A stretch of DNA of 64,000 bases from Paraburkholderia bryophila (GCF_003269035.1 NZ_QLTK01000006.1:248001-312000), one strand, 5' to 3'; counted from the first letter of the stretch, positions 46,140-55,270 are shown. Notes: generated from the letters alone by a model not told the origin. Numbers and translations: made by a program.

Positions 46140-46897
46140 GTCGGCTCGCCTACGCTTGTCTCGCACCCGCCGAACCACGCGGGTTGGCGGCGTTGCGCGC
46201 GTGGCTGGTCGACCGCATCAAACGCAAGGCGCTGCGGCGGCTGCATGCCGATCCGCGCGGCGAGCGGTTGGTGTTGCGCATGTATCTCGCCGCCGAAGAC
46301 GCTACCGAACGCGCGCTGCAGGAAGAATTGCTGCCGCGGTCGCCCGCCTGGCTCACCCGGCAATTGAACCAGCATCTTGCGGACGAGCGCCGTCACGTGG
46401 CGTTGTTCGTCGACGCGCTGCAGGCCGTCGGCGATAGCGCGGAGCAGCGCCTCGCGCCGGACTGGCTGAGCCGCCGCAAGATCGCTCGATGGGACCGTCT
46501 CGCGCGCCGCTATGCGTCGCATTTCGCGCAGGGCGTGCTGGTGCCCGTCTACGCCACGGGGTTGTGCGCCGAACAGATGGCGACGCGCGTGCTCACGCGC
46601 CACTGCGACGTGCTCGGCGGCGCGCATGCGTTGTTTCCGCTGTTCGCGTCGGTGCTGGCGGACGAGCGCCGCCATGTGCGCCTTTGCGAGACCACGCTGC
46701 GGCGTATGGTGGCGCCCGCCGAAGTGGCTGCGCTCGCGGCGCTGATGCGCGAGATTCGCGCGATCGAAGCCGGCTACGCGCTGACCGGCGCGATCGCGAT
46801 CTATCTGGCGAGCTGGGCGATCCGGCCGCTCAAGCGCAGACCTGAAAGCACGCGTCCTGGCCCGCAGCAGAACCGCCACACGCACGGCACATCATGA
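46136..46897 (+). CDS. Ferritin-like (di-iron) protein
   Basis: 253 residues from a GTG overlapping the upstream stop (GTGA). Two internally similar helix pairs carry candidate metal ligands: YLAAEDATERALQEELLPR with HLADERRHVALFVDAL, and ATGLCAEQMATRVL with FASVLADERRHVRLCE. The repeated ADERRHV (ExxH) pattern is that of ferritin-like di-iron carboxylate proteins, which include oxygenases, desaturases and hydroxylases. It is not a bacterioferritin. In this operon it may oxidise a lipid intermediate (inference). The C-terminal tail is basic. Confidence 0.78.
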   Translation: MSRLAYACLAPAEPRGLAALRAWLVDRIKRKALRRLHADPRGERLVLRMYLAAEDATERALQEELLPRSPAWLTRQLNQHLADERRHVALFVDALQAVGDSAEQRLAPDWLSRRKIARWDRLARRYASHFAQGVLVPVYATGLCAEQMATRVLTRHCDVLGGAHALFPLFASVLADERRHVRLCETTLRRMVAPAEVAALAALMREIRAIEAGYALTGAIAIYLASWAIRPLKRRPESTRPGPQQNRHTHGTS

Positions 46898-48009
46898 CCC
46901 CTCACATCATCTACCTCGCGACGGCGGACGCGCGCGGCCATCTGATGCGCGCGCAACTATTGGTGCACGCATTGCGCAAAGCCGGCGCGCAGGTCGAAGT
47001 GCTGACCACGTCGGAGGCCGGGCGGCGCTTTCTGGCGAGCTTCGGCATCGACGCGCCGGTGCTGTCGCAGCACTACGCGGTGCAGTTCGACGAGCGCCAG
47101 AACATGCTGCGCCGCGCGACCAATCGCAACGTCGCGCACTACGTGTTCCGGCCGACGCGCATGCTGTACGACATCGACCGTTTGCGGCTGGTGGCGCGCA
47201 ATGCCGATCTGCTGGTCAACGATTCGTTTCATCCGGCGCTGCTGTTCATGGGCATGTTGCCGGGTTGGCGGCGCAAGATCCTGCATGTGTACGGCGCGAG
47301 CCTGAAGACCGCGCTGCTCGCCAATTTCGACGGTGTGTTGCCGCGCGTGCTGGGCCGCATGTTCGCGCGCATCGTCGGCTGGCAGATCGATGCGGCGTGG
47401 TCGTGTATCGAGCACGATTTCGCTTATGAAGCGGACGGCGCCCCGGACACCCGCCGCTTTCAACTGCCGACCCCGGTCGCGCTAGCCGCGCCGCTTTCGC
47501 CGGAGCGTCACCATGACGCCGCGGTCTACCTGAACCCCCATTTCCGCGATGCGAATCTTGCCGATGCATTGAGCGCCGGTCTCGACGACGCGAGGCTCAC
47601 CTCGCACCGCGTTGGCGAAGGCTATGCGGGACGGCCGGGCTGGCAGGGTGTCGATCCGAACTGGGCGAGTTGCGCCGCGCATGCGCGGCTGATCGTGTCG
47701 GCGCCGGGTATGGCGGCGCTAGCGATCGCGCAGGTCTATCGGCGTCCCATCGTGCTGGTCCTCACCGATCAGCCGGAGCAGGCGAGCAACGTGGCGCGCG
47801 CGAAGCGGCTGGGACTGTTGCATCGGGTCGTGACGTGGCGCGGCGACGCCGGCGATTTTCGTCGTCAGGTCGCCGACGCGGCGCATGAGCTTGCGCATTC
47901 CGATACCGCGCAGGTGAGCGGCGCGGCCGGCCGGCAGAGCGCGCAGGCGCGCGTCGATGCGTGGACCGAACGGCTGATCGCGCTGTGCGCGAGCGGCGCG
48001 CGGACCTGA
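46894..48009 (+). CDS. Glycosyltransferase-like protein (GT-B type)
   Basis: 371 residues, start overlapping the previous stop (ATGA). It has a UDP-glycosyltransferase/MurG-like layout: an N-terminal Rossmann half (IIYLATADARGHLMRAQLLV, HALRKAGAQVEVLTTSEAGR) and a C-terminal half with ARLIVSAPGMAALAIAQVYR and RPIVLVLTDQPEQASNVARA, the donor-binding region. The family is that of uncharacterised proteins with a glycosyltransferase fold; sugar donor unknown. Together with the GT2 enzyme it suggests a two-sugar head group. Confidence 0.75.
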   Translation: MTPHIIYLATADARGHLMRAQLLVHALRKAGAQVEVLTTSEAGRRFLASFGIDAPVLSQHYAVQFDERQNMLRRATNRNVAHYVFRPTRMLYDIDRLRLVARNADLLVNDSFHPALLFMGMLPGWRRKILHVYGASLKTALLANFDGVLPRVLGRMFARIVGWQIDAAWSCIEHDFAYEADGAPDTRRFQLPTPVALAAPLSPERHHDAAVYLNPHFRDANLADALSAGLDDARLTSHRVGEGYAGRPGWQGVDPNWASCAAHARLIVSAPGMAALAIAQVYRRPIVLVLTDQPEQASNVARAKRLGLLHRVVTWRGDAGDFRRQVADAAHELAHSDTAQVSGAAGRQSAQARVDAWTERLIALCASGART

Positions 48010-48023
48010 TCGCCAGGCCCCGC

Positions 48024-48680
48024 ATGATGCGAAATCATCGGCTCAAGAGCGCTCGTCCCAGCATGCCTCGCGAGATGCAACGACTGGATTACCGGCAAGC
48101 GCTCGTCGCATCGCTCGGCATGGTGTTGGGCCTGGTGGTGTTTGTCGCGGTCGAGCGCTTCGTCGTGCCGCGTTATCACTTCGTCACGTTCGCGGACGAT
48201 TCGATTCCGTTTATCCCGTGGTCGTGGTGCGTCTATGTGCTGTTCTTTCCGTTCGTGGTGAGCGCGTCGGCCTACGCATCGGCGGAGGACTTCCGGTTGT
48301 TCAAGTCGGCGGCGCTGCTGGCGTTCGTCGCCGGGCTCGTGTGTTTCATGCTGTTGACCGAAACCGTGCCGCGGCCCGATCCGGGTCTGATCGGCAATCT
48401 GTTTCTGCGGCAGCGGATCAGCCGTTTGTGGGGACTCGATCTGCCCACCAACGGCTTTCCGAGTCTGCATGTCGCCATGACCTGTCTCGCTTGCCGGATG
48501 CTGTGGCGCACGCGCGCCAAATGGCTCGCGGCGGCCACCGGTGCGCTGATCTGTCTGTCCACGTTGACGATCAAGCAGCACACGCTGATCGATGTGGCAG
48601 GCGGTGCGCTGTTGGCGTTGCTCTGCGGCGGGTGGGTGGCGAAGTGGCGGACGACCGTCGGGGTACGCGGCAATGCATAA
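48024..48680 (+). CDS. PAP2-family membrane phosphatase-like protein
   Basis: 218 residues from the ATG at 48024 (14 bp after the glycosyltransferase stop; an ATG 13 codons later is possible). Five or six membrane segments (MVLGLVVFVAVERFVV, WCVYVLFFPFVVSASAYASA, AALLAFVAGLVCFMLLTE). PAP2 motifs are recognisable: PSLHVAMTCL and STLTIKQHTLIDVAGGALLA (the usual SRxxxxxHxxxD with Lys in place of Arg), plus the more divergent RQRISRLWGLDLPTNGFPS. Likely dephosphorylates a lipid phosphate, or is a sphingomyelin-synthase-like transferase. The stop overlaps the desaturase start. Confidence 0.82.
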   Translation: MMRNHRLKSARPSMPREMQRLDYRQALVASLGMVLGLVVFVAVERFVVPRYHFVTFADDSIPFIPWSWCVYVLFFPFVVSASAYASAEDFRLFKSAALLAFVAGLVCFMLLTETVPRPDPGLIGNLFLRQRISRLWGLDLPTNGFPSLHVAMTCLACRMLWRTRAKWLAAATGALICLSTLTIKQHTLIDVAGGALLALLCGGWVAKWRTTVGVRGNA

Positions 48681-49749
48681 GGTTGCCGAAGATTCGCCGA
48701 CGGCAATCGCGGGGGCGATGGAGTCCGCGCGCGCTGACATGGCCGAGGCTGCGGCGTGTTCACGTGCGGCCATGCCTCAGACGACGCAGTCGTCGCGCGC
48801 CGGCGCCAACGCGGCGTTGAGCGGCTTCGCGCCGCATCCCGAACTCTTCGTGCTGACGCCGTGGCGCGCGCTTGTCGCCCTGGCTGCGGACTGGGCGCTG
48901 ATTGCGGTCTGCCTGGCGCTCGCGGCACGCTGGCCTCATCCGCTGACTTACGTGGCGGTGGCGGTGGTGATCGCGCGCACGCAACTCGCGCTGGCGGTGA
49001 TGATGCATGAAAGCGCGCACGGCACGCTGCTGCCCAACCGGCGCCTGAACGACGCGCTCGGCCAGGCCTGGGCGGCCGGCCCGTTATTTCTGTCGCTCGC
49101 AAGCTATCGCGCCGGACATATCAAACACCATCTCGCACCGATGCAGGCCGACGATCCGGTGGCCGCCGTGTTCGGCATCGCCGATTATCCGGTGTCGCGA
49201 ATGCGCCTGGTCGCGCGTCTGCTCGCGGATGGGTGCGGCGTGTCGTACTTCGTCGGCGCGTGGCGAGTGGTGCGTGGCGATTTTCGCGAGATATTGCCGA
49301 AGGCGTCGAAGTCGCGTGTGTATCTCGCGTGGGAACTGGTTTCGATTCTGGCGACCAATGGCCTGCTGTTCGCGGTGCTCGCGCTGTGCGGGCATGCGTG
49401 GTTGTATGCGGGCTTGTGGCTGCTGCCGGCGATCACGCTGCTGCCGCTGATGGGGCGCATCAGGGCGATTCTCGAGCACGCGGGCTTGCCGGCCGGCGAC
49501 GATCAAAGCCTCAACGCCAGAACGATCGTCGCGCCGTCGTGGCAGACCTTTCTGTTCGGGCCGCACGGTATTCACTATCACATCGAACATCACCTGTACG
49601 TACGTATGCCGTTTTATCGTCTCGGCAAGGTGCATGCGCAACTATCGGCGGCGCAATTGCTGCCGTGTGGCAATCTGTTTACGAGCTATCTTGACGTGTT
49701 GCGCGCGGTTAGCGGCAGCGCTAAAGATGCGGCCGTGGTGCGGCGGTGA
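48673..49749 (+). CDS. Membrane fatty acid desaturase
   Basis: 358 residues, starting at the ATG inside the 3' end of the PAP2 gene (8-bp overlap). Three His boxes of the membrane di-iron desaturase family are present: HESAH, HIKHH and HIEHH, with two hydrophobic pairs between (ALVALAADWALIAVCLALAA; WLYAGLWLLPAITLLPLM). The catalytic part starts after a variable N-terminus of about 45 residues. Acts on acyl chains or a lipid; homologues also desaturate sphingolipid-type bases. It ends the six-gene set. Confidence 0.9.
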   Translation: MHKVAEDSPTAIAGAMESARADMAEAAACSRAAMPQTTQSSRAGANAALSGFAPHPELFVLTPWRALVALAADWALIAVCLALAARWPHPLTYVAVAVVIARTQLALAVMMHESAHGTLLPNRRLNDALGQAWAAGPLFLSLASYRAGHIKHHLAPMQADDPVAAVFGIADYPVSRMRLVARLLADGCGVSYFVGAWRVVRGDFREILPKASKSRVYLAWELVSILATNGLLFAVLALCGHAWLYAGLWLLPAITLLPLMGRIRAILEHAGLPAGDDQSLNARTIVAPSWQTFLFGPHGIHYHIEHHLYVRMPFYRLGKVHAQLSAAQLLPCGNLFTSYLDVLRAVSGSAKDAAVVRR

Positions 49750-49830
49750 ATCGGCGCGCCACGCGGCTTTTACGGCGGTTGCCGTGGCAAACTGACTGTC
49801 TTGCCGAGTCGTATTACGGAGGCCGCGCGA

Positions 49831-50835
49831 ATGCCCTTACTTGCTACGGTCGCGATGGCGGCCGCGATTCAGTCGGCCGCGTTTGTGCCGTTTGTTCAAA
49901 GTGACATCGACGCGCCGGGGCCGCATGGTCCGTTGCGCGGCACGCTGCTGTCGGCCGCCGCGCACGATGCGTCGGCTTCGGCTTCGGCTTCGGCTTCGGC
50001 TTCGGCCTCTGCCTCTGCTACCGTGCCGGTCGTGCTGATCGTGCCGGTTTCCGGTCCGACGGACCGCAATGGCAATGGCCCGCTGGTTCGCACGTCGGCG
50101 TATCGACTGCTGGCCGAGGGCCTGGCTAGCCGCGGCATCGCGAGCGTGCGGATCGACAAGCGCGGCATGTTCGGCAGCGCGTCGGCGATCGCCGACGCCG
50201 ACGACGTGAGCATCGACGACTACGCGAGCGACGTACACGCATGGGTGACGAGTATCCGCCAACGGACCGGCGCGTCGTGCGTGTGGGTGCTGGGCCATAG
50301 CGAGGGCGGCCTGGTCGCGCTCGCGGCGGCGCGCGAAACCGTGGACATTTGCGGTCTGATCCTGGTCTCCACGGCGGGGCGTCCGCTCGCGCAGGTCTTG
50401 AAGGCGCAGCTAAAGGCGAATCCCGCCAACGCGCCGGTTCTCGATAACGCAATGTCGGTGCTGGCGTCGCTCGAAGCGGGAACAAGCGTGCCGGCCGGGC
50501 AGATCGATCCCGCCTTGCTGCCGCTGTTCCGACCGTCGGTGCAACGGTTTCTGATGAGCGAACTGTCGCTCGATCCGGCTGCGCTGCTGAGCGGTTACGC
50601 GAAGCCGGTCTTGATCCTGCAAGGACTGCGGGATCTTCAGGTCGCGCGCGAGGACGCCGAACGGCTCCAGCGCGCCGATCCACGCGCCGCGCTGGCGCTG
50701 GTGGCGAACGCTAACCATGTGCTGAAAACCGTTCGCACGGACGACCCGAGCGAAAATATCGCGACCTACACGAACCCTGATCTACCGTTGGCCGATTCCA
50801 TCGTCGGTGTGATTTCGGCATTCGTGCGGCGCTAG
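49831..50835 (+). CDS. Exported alpha/beta hydrolase
   Basis: 334 residues from the ATG at 49831, eight bases behind GGAGG; a TTG ten codons earlier is a weaker choice. Signal peptide (LLATVAMAAAIQSAAFVPF). A linker of repeated Ser-Ala dipeptides precedes the catalytic domain. The nucleophile elbow is LGHSEGGLVALAA, with a candidate acid in GLRDLQV and His in NANHVLKTV; IVPVSGPTDRNGNG resembles the oxyanion strand of serine-aminopeptidase-like S33/S9 hydrolases. Probably periplasmic; substrate unknown. Confidence 0.86.
   Translation: MPLLATVAMAAAIQSAAFVPFVQSDIDAPGPHGPLRGTLLSAAAHDASASASASASASASASATVPVVLIVPVSGPTDRNGNGPLVRTSAYRLLAEGLASRGIASVRIDKRGMFGSASAIADADDVSIDDYASDVHAWVTSIRQRTGASCVWVLGHSEGGLVALAAARETVDICGLILVSTAGRPLAQVLKAQLKANPANAPVLDNAMSVLASLEAGTSVPAGQIDPALLPLFRPSVQRFLMSELSLDPAALLSGYAKPVLILQGLRDLQVAREDAERLQRADPRAALALVANANHVLKTVRTDDPSENIATYTNPDLPLADSIVGVISAFVRR
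49969..50016 (+). repeat. GCTTCG hexanucleotide tandem repeat
   Basis: Five perfect GCTTCG units (49975-50004), preceded by the variant GCGTCG and followed by two GCCTCT units. Each unit adds Ala-Ser to the hydrolase linker, so copy-number change would vary linker length without shifting the frame. Confidence 0.9.
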
Positions 50836-50883
50836 CGACGCGGCGGCGCGCACGCATGAGCAAGCGCATGCGCGCAGCGCCCA

Positions 50884-52023
50884 TCAATGCGTCTTGTTCT
50901 GCGCCCAGCGCAACTGTCGCTCCCGGATTCGCAGATTGATCCGGTCCGACGCGAGCGAGCCGAGCGTGGTCAGCATGGCCCGCTGCGTGGCATCGAAATG
51001 CCTCGGCGCACGATCGAGCACGCACAGCGAACCGAGCGGATAGCCTTGCACGTCCCGCACCGGCGTACCCGCATAGAAGCGGATATGCGGCTCGCCGGTC
51101 ACGAAAGGATTGCGCGCGAAGCGGGCGTCGGTGGCCGCATCTTCGACGACCAGTACGTGGTTCTCCAGAACCGTGAAATTGCAGAATGCCCACGAGCGCG
51201 GCGTCTCCGTGCGTTCGAGCCCAAAGTGCGACTTGAACCATTGCCGGTCCGGCGTCAGCAGCGTGAGCAACGCGATCGGCGCGTCGAACCATTGCGCGGC
51301 GAGTTGCGTGATCTCGTCGAAGGCCTCTTCTTCCGGCGTGTCGAGCAAACCGGCGGCGGCGACGGCCTGGAGCCGCCGCGTTTCGTTAGCCGGGAGCGGG
51401 GTCTCCCGCGCACCGCCCGGCGCACCTTCCGACGCACCGTCCACCGCGACCAGCTGCCGCGCCGCTTCGTCCACCTGACCGAGCAGGCCCCGCACGCGCG
51501 CCTGCAACTCCGCTTCGGTCCACTCCGCGCCCAGCACGTGCAGCCGTTCGCCGAGTTCCGTTTCCGCCGCGAGATGCGCCGCGCCGAGCGGGCTGATCAC
51601 CAGCAACTGGGTATGACCGAGCGCCGGATGCTGACCGATGCGCCGGATCATGGTCAGGCGATCGCGATCCATCCGGTTGAGTTCGACGATCACGATCGAC
51701 GGCATCAGCACGCCGATCGACAGCAACGCGGCATAAGCGTCGCCGTCGGCCACCACCGCGCATTCCGGCGTGGCCGCGAGGGCGTCGCAATAGTGGCCGA
51801 GCCGGTGCTCGGACGCATGAATCACGGCGAACGTGGAAGGTTGCGCGGTGTGCGGCTTGAGCCGTCCCATCAGTTCAGTCACGGCGCTGCGGCGCACGCG
51901 CCGATGGCCGCCGGGCGTTTTCCACGACTCGATCGCGTTCTGTTCGATCCACACCTGCGCGGTGCGGATCGAGACGCCAAGCAACTTGGCCGCCGCGCGG
52001 GTGGTGATGATGGGATCGTCCAT
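50884..52023 (-). CDS. HTH (excisionase-type) - receiver-like - GAF regulatory protein
   Basis: 379 residues. The N-terminus is an excisionase/MerR-like DNA-binding motif (ITTRAAAKLLGVSIRTAQVW, KTPGGHRRVRRSAV; residues 5-50). Residues about 65-185 resemble a receiver-like domain (FAVIHASEHRLGHYCDALAA, LMPSIVIVELNRMDRDRLTM) with no clear phospho-Asp triad. Residues about 215-370 form a GAF domain (LLDTPEEEAFDEITQLAAQW, IRFYAGTPVRDVQGYPLGSL, CVLDRAPRHFD). I infer a one-component sensor regulator. No Shine-Dalgarno precedes the ATG. It is divergent from the chemoreceptor and the candidate small RNA. Confidence 0.84.
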   Translation of the reverse strand: MDDPIITTRAAAKLLGVSIRTAQVWIEQNAIESWKTPGGHRRVRRSAVTELMGRLKPHTAQPSTFAVIHASEHRLGHYCDALAATPECAVVADGDAYAALLSIGVLMPSIVIVELNRMDRDRLTMIRRIGQHPALGHTQLLVISPLGAAHLAAETELGERLHVLGAEWTEAELQARVRGLLGQVDEAARQLVAVDGASEGAPGGARETPLPANETRRLQAVAAAGLLDTPEEEAFDEITQLAAQWFDAPIALLTLLTPDRQWFKSHFGLERTETPRSWAFCNFTVLENHVLVVEDAATDARFARNPFVTGEPHIRFYAGTPVRDVQGYPLGSLCVLDRAPRHFDATQRAMLTTLGSLASDRINLRIRERQLRWAQNKTH

Positions 52024-52135
52024 ATTGGTATGAATTTTGGCTGCCTGCCACGATAGGCGATTCTCAGGCTATCGACAAGAACCCGGCAAACCTGAGCAAT
52101 ATGGAAAATATGAAACTTGGTGATACACTCTAAAA

Positions 52136-52212
52136 CGAATCAACCGATTCAACGCCTTCGCGGTACCCCGACTACGAAGGACTTGCATGCCGGCTCCTGC
52201 CGGCATTTTTTT
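52136..52212 (+). ncRNA. Candidate small RNA
   Basis: A plus-strand stretch folding into CCTTCG / CGAAGG (52155-52160, 52175-52180) and then a perfect terminator hairpin, with no open frame of note. A weak -10-like TACACT precedes it at about 52124. It lies in the 370-bp gap before the chemoreceptor gene. The start and existence of the RNA are guesses; the terminator is solid. Confidence 0.3.
52187..52212 (+). terminator. Intrinsic terminator upstream of the chemoreceptor gene
   Basis: Stem ATGCCGGC / GCCGGCAT with a TCCT loop and a seven-T run. It faces the plus strand, yet no plus-strand gene lies upstream within 1.3 kb (the preceding gene is on the minus strand), so it must end a short transcript or shield the next gene. 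Confidence 0.88.
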
Positions 52213-52393
52213 GGCCTGCCGCCCGGTAGACAGACCTTTCTGGCGCAATCGCCGCTTCGCAGCCGGTACCCTTCGATTCGCTAACACTCCCTTTTTATTA
52301 GCTTGCAAAGTGGAAAATATGGAAGTCCTCCACTCAAGATGCATTGCGCCAGGCCGTTAAGGAGTTCAATGCGCCGCCCAAAGGGGACTTCAC

Positions 52394-54016
52394 ATGAATG
52401 GTTTTTTCCAAACGATCCGCTTCAAAATTCTGTTGGCGATGGCAGTCTGCTTCGTCCTGATGGCGGCGATCAGCGTTTTCAGCCTGTCGGCGATTTCGCG
52501 ACTCAAGTCGAACGTGACGAGTTCGTATTCGGGCGTGACCGTGCCGATCGTGGACCTGGCGAATTTCCGCGCGGCCCAGTTGCGGATTCGCCTGAAGCTG
52601 CGGCGCATTCAGGTGTTTCACGATCCTGCGATGACGAAACAGACGACCGACGCCCTGCATGCCGACTTCGACGCCATGAACAGCGCGTGGACCGACTACT
52701 ATCCGGGCCGCGTCAGCGCCGCTGACGAAAAAGCCGTCGCCGACAAGGTTCAGGACGCGTTGCCGCAGCTCAAGCAGCTCACCGACCAGGCGAGCGATCT
52801 GCTGCTGGCCGGCAATTACGACGGCGCCACCAAGGCGGTGAACGACCAGGCGGCGTTGTCCGACACGCTGCTCGCGCTGGTCGGCGACGATCTGAAGATC
52901 AACGTCGATCAGGCCAAACAGTTCAACGCCGACAGCGAATCGACCGCCAACACCGCGTTGATGATCGCGATCGGGCTGGTGGCAGCCGGTCTTGTCGTGA
53001 TGGCCGGGACCGCGGTGTTCCTGCTGCGCGCCATCGGCGTGCCGCTCAATCGCGCGATCGGCGTGGCCAATGAGATCGCCGCCGGCAATCTGGACAACCG
53101 CATCGTGCTGGATGTGAAGGGCGAGTTCGGCCAACTGCTGCAGGCGCTCGACACGATGGACCGCCAGATCACCCAGACGGTGCGCGGCATACAGACCTCG
53201 ACGGAATCGGTGACGGTCGCTTCGCGCGAAATCGCGGCCGGCAATATGGATCTGTCGGCGCGTACCGAAGAACAGGCCGCCTCGCTCGAAGAAACCGCCG
53301 CGAGCATGACGCAACTCACCGAGACGGTGAAGCAGAACGCCGACAACGCGCGTCAGGCAAGCAGCCTCGCCACCGGCGCGACCGGTCTTGCCGACACGGG
53401 CGACGACGCGGTACGCGCGATGGTCGGCACGATCGAACAGATCAGCGGCAGTTCGAGCAAGATTTCGGAGATCACCGGCGTGATCGAAGGTATTGCTTTC
53501 CAGACCAATATCCTCGCGCTGAACGCGGCGGTGGAAGCGGCACGCGCCGGCGAACAGGGCCGTGGTTTCGCCGTGGTCGCCAGCGAAGTGCGCAGCCTCG
53601 CGCAGCGTTCGGCGTCGGCGGCGAAGGAGATCAAGGAACTGATCACGTCGTCGGTCGCGATTATCGACGGCGGCACGCGTCAGGCGGCGGGTGTCGGCGA
53701 AACGATGGGACAGGTCAAGCAGGCGATCAAGCGCGTCTCCGACATCGTCAACGAGATCGCGGCGGCTTCGGAAGAGCAAAGCCGCGGGATCGAGCAGGTC
53801 AATCAGGCCGTCTCGCAGATGGACGAGGTCACGCAGCAGAATGCCGCGCTCGTCGAGCAAGCCGCGGCCGCCGCGCAGTCGCTGGAAGAGCAGGCAGGCA
53901 ACCTCAAGCAGGCGACCTCGGTGTTCCGGCTGGGACAGGGCGGGGCACGGGCGGTGTCGACGGGTTGGGCCGCGGAGCTGCGGCATGCACCGATGCTGGT
54001 CGAAGCCGGCGCTTGA
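52394..54016 (+). CDS. Methyl-accepting chemotaxis protein
   Basis: 540 residues. Membrane segment 1 (about 12-33, [20 protein letters not shown]), a periplasmic four-helix-bundle sensor domain (34-185), membrane segment 2 (about 188-212, [20 protein letters not shown]), HAMP domain ([20 protein letters not shown]), then the coiled-coil signalling domain with the kinase-contact hairpin [20 protein letters not shown] and methylation-helix glutamines and glutamates. Ligand unknown. Ribosome site AAGGGGA. Probably modulates CheA elsewhere; no che gene is in the window. Confidence 0.96.
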   Translation: MNGFFQTIRFKILLAMAVCFVLMAAISVFSLSAISRLKSNVTSSYSGVTVPIVDLANFRAAQLRIRLKLRRIQVFHDPAMTKQTTDALHADFDAMNSAWTDYYPGRVSAADEKAVADKVQDALPQLKQLTDQASDLLLAGNYDGATKAVNDQAALSDTLLALVGDDLKINVDQAKQFNADSESTANTALMIAIGLVAAGLVVMAGTAVFLLRAIGVPLNRAIGVANEIAAGNLDNRIVLDVKGEFGQLLQALDTMDRQITQTVRGIQTSTESVTVASREIAAGNMDLSARTEEQAASLEETAASMTQLTETVKQNADNARQASSLATGATGLADTGDDAVRAMVGTIEQISGSSSKISEITGVIEGIAFQTNILALNAAVEAARAGEQGRGFAVVASEVRSLAQRSASAAKEIKELITSSVAIIDGGTRQAAGVGETMGQVKQAIKRVSDIVNEIAAASEEQSRGIEQVNQAVSQMDEVTQQNAALVEQAAAAAQSLEEQAGNLKQATSVFRLGQGGARAVSTGWAAELRHAPMLVEAGA

Positions 54017-55084
54017 AACAGGGCGTGACGCGCCGGCCGGGCACCCCGTGCGCGCGTTCTCACCTGATACGCATGCAGCTTTGAGCTAACCCGGACACCA
54101 GGCGTTTCGGGCGGATTTCAAACGCTGCATCACCGGTTCCTCGCGATCTTTTTGAATGCCTGCGGGTTTCGTTCTGCCGCCCGAACAACTCCTTCCTTTT
54201 GTCGAAACGCGCAGCCTGCAATGCGCTGCGCGCGATCGGGTGTGCTTCACCCGCCTTGCCCGGCTGGCTCGCATCGCGCAAAATTTTTTTTCCCTGATGC
54301 CTCGATGCAGCGCAGCCCCTCGGCACGCGCAGCGATTTATTGAGCCCCGGTCAATCGCGCAATGCGAGCCAGCGCACATAACGAAGCAGCCCGTTGCCGC
54401 GTCCGGGCCCGCCACAGCGGCTTGCGCCGCGATTCCCTCGTCTCATCCTTGCGACATTCCGGTCCGCGCTGGGTAAAAGCTACTTCGCCGTATTTCGGGT
54501 AAGCATATTTGACCGAGACATTCATCAAACCATTGCCAGTCAACGCGCCGACGGTTTTAAGGCCGCTTGATCAATGCATTAAGCATCTCCTCAAAGCACT
54601 TTTCCAGCCGCTAAACCACGTCTCAAATTCGACGCATCGCTCGCCGCAGTCCCCCTTCCGCAACGCCCTGTACATCCAACATCCTTACCCAGCAAGGCTT
54701 TGAGGCCTCATGGCACAGCCGTTGCAATAAGTCGATCACAAAGCGAAACACGCTGCAGCCGGGAAGCAGGAAAAGCAGAAGCAGGCATCACACGCTACAC
54801 GCAGAAAAAAACCGGCAGCAGCAACAGTCTTCGTAAGTCGCGTTCGGGGAATTCAACGCGTTTTACGAGGTGCGGCGGGGCCAACGAAAAACGGATGTCA
54901 ACGAACAACGACACGGGCGCTCGATACGCGGTATCGGCCACTCGTGATCGTGATGACGTGAAGCGCTGACCCCGCCACTTTTTTCCGTCCGATGGACGGA
55001 CCTGAACGCCGCTTCGGCGAGCCTGTTTTCAGGCAGCCGCAGGGGCACCAACCGCAGTCAACTTTCACTCTTACGGGGGTTAGC
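54017..55084. other. Long intergenic region upstream of the tad locus
   Basis: About 1.07 kb. No open frame reads like a protein. It contains the sigma-54 promoter at 54711 and a leader of about 350 bases, including a CCGTCC / GGACGG hairpin (54985-54999). A run of T residues (about 54283-54291) follows the MCP gene but without a clear stem. Activator sites would be expected upstream of 54700. Confidence 0.6.
54711..54726 (+). promoter_or_regulatory. Sigma-54 promoter of the tad pilus operon
   Basis: TGGCAC-N5-TTGCA: the -24 element at 54711-54716 and the -12 element at 54722-54726, with the exact GG to GC spacing required. It points at flp, whose start is about 350 bases downstream. Transcription would need a sigma-54 activator encoded elsewhere. 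Confidence 0.72.
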
Positions 55085-55270
55085 ATGAAGAACACGATCC
55101 AGCAATTTCTGCGCGAAGAAGACGGTGTGGCAGCGATCGAATACGGCCTGCTGGCCGGGTTGATCGCAGTGGGGATCATTACCACGGTCTCGTTGCTCGG
55201 CACCAAACTGAACGCCGTGTTCACGTACGTGGAAACGGCGCTGGCAGGCGTGGCCAACCCGGCTGCGTGA
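55085..55270 (+). CDS. flp: Flp-type pilin subunit
   Basis: 61 residues, the classic size of Flp/Fap pilins. The prepilin site is EDG/VAAIEYGLLAG, with Glu at +5 and Tyr at +6 of the mature protein and a hydrophobic helix behind (LIAVGIITTVSLLG). It is the major subunit of the tight-adherence pilus, cut by the peptidase encoded next. It follows the sigma-54 promoter after a long leader; ACGGGGG serves as the ribosome site. Confidence 0.94.
   Translation: MKNTIQQFLREEDGVAAIEYGLLAGLIAVGIITTVSLLGTKLNAVFTYVETALAGVANPAA

Larger units (their letters stand above)
52102..52321 (+). repeat. Two TGGAAAATATG direct repeats
   Basis: The 11-mer TGGAAAATATG occurs at 52102-52112 and 52311-52321, on either side of the candidate small RNA in the gap between the HTH-GAF gene and the chemoreceptor gene. 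They could be binding sites for the neighbouring excisionase-type HTH protein (inference). Confidence 0.4.

Noticed and set aside
49969-50016. Short tandem repeat as a CRISPR-like array
   Set aside because: Units are 6 bases with no spacers and lie in frame inside a gene.
54156-54476. Open frame of 106 codons in the gap before flp
   Set aside because: Composition is not protein-like, no ribosome site, and overlapping frames of similar length exist.
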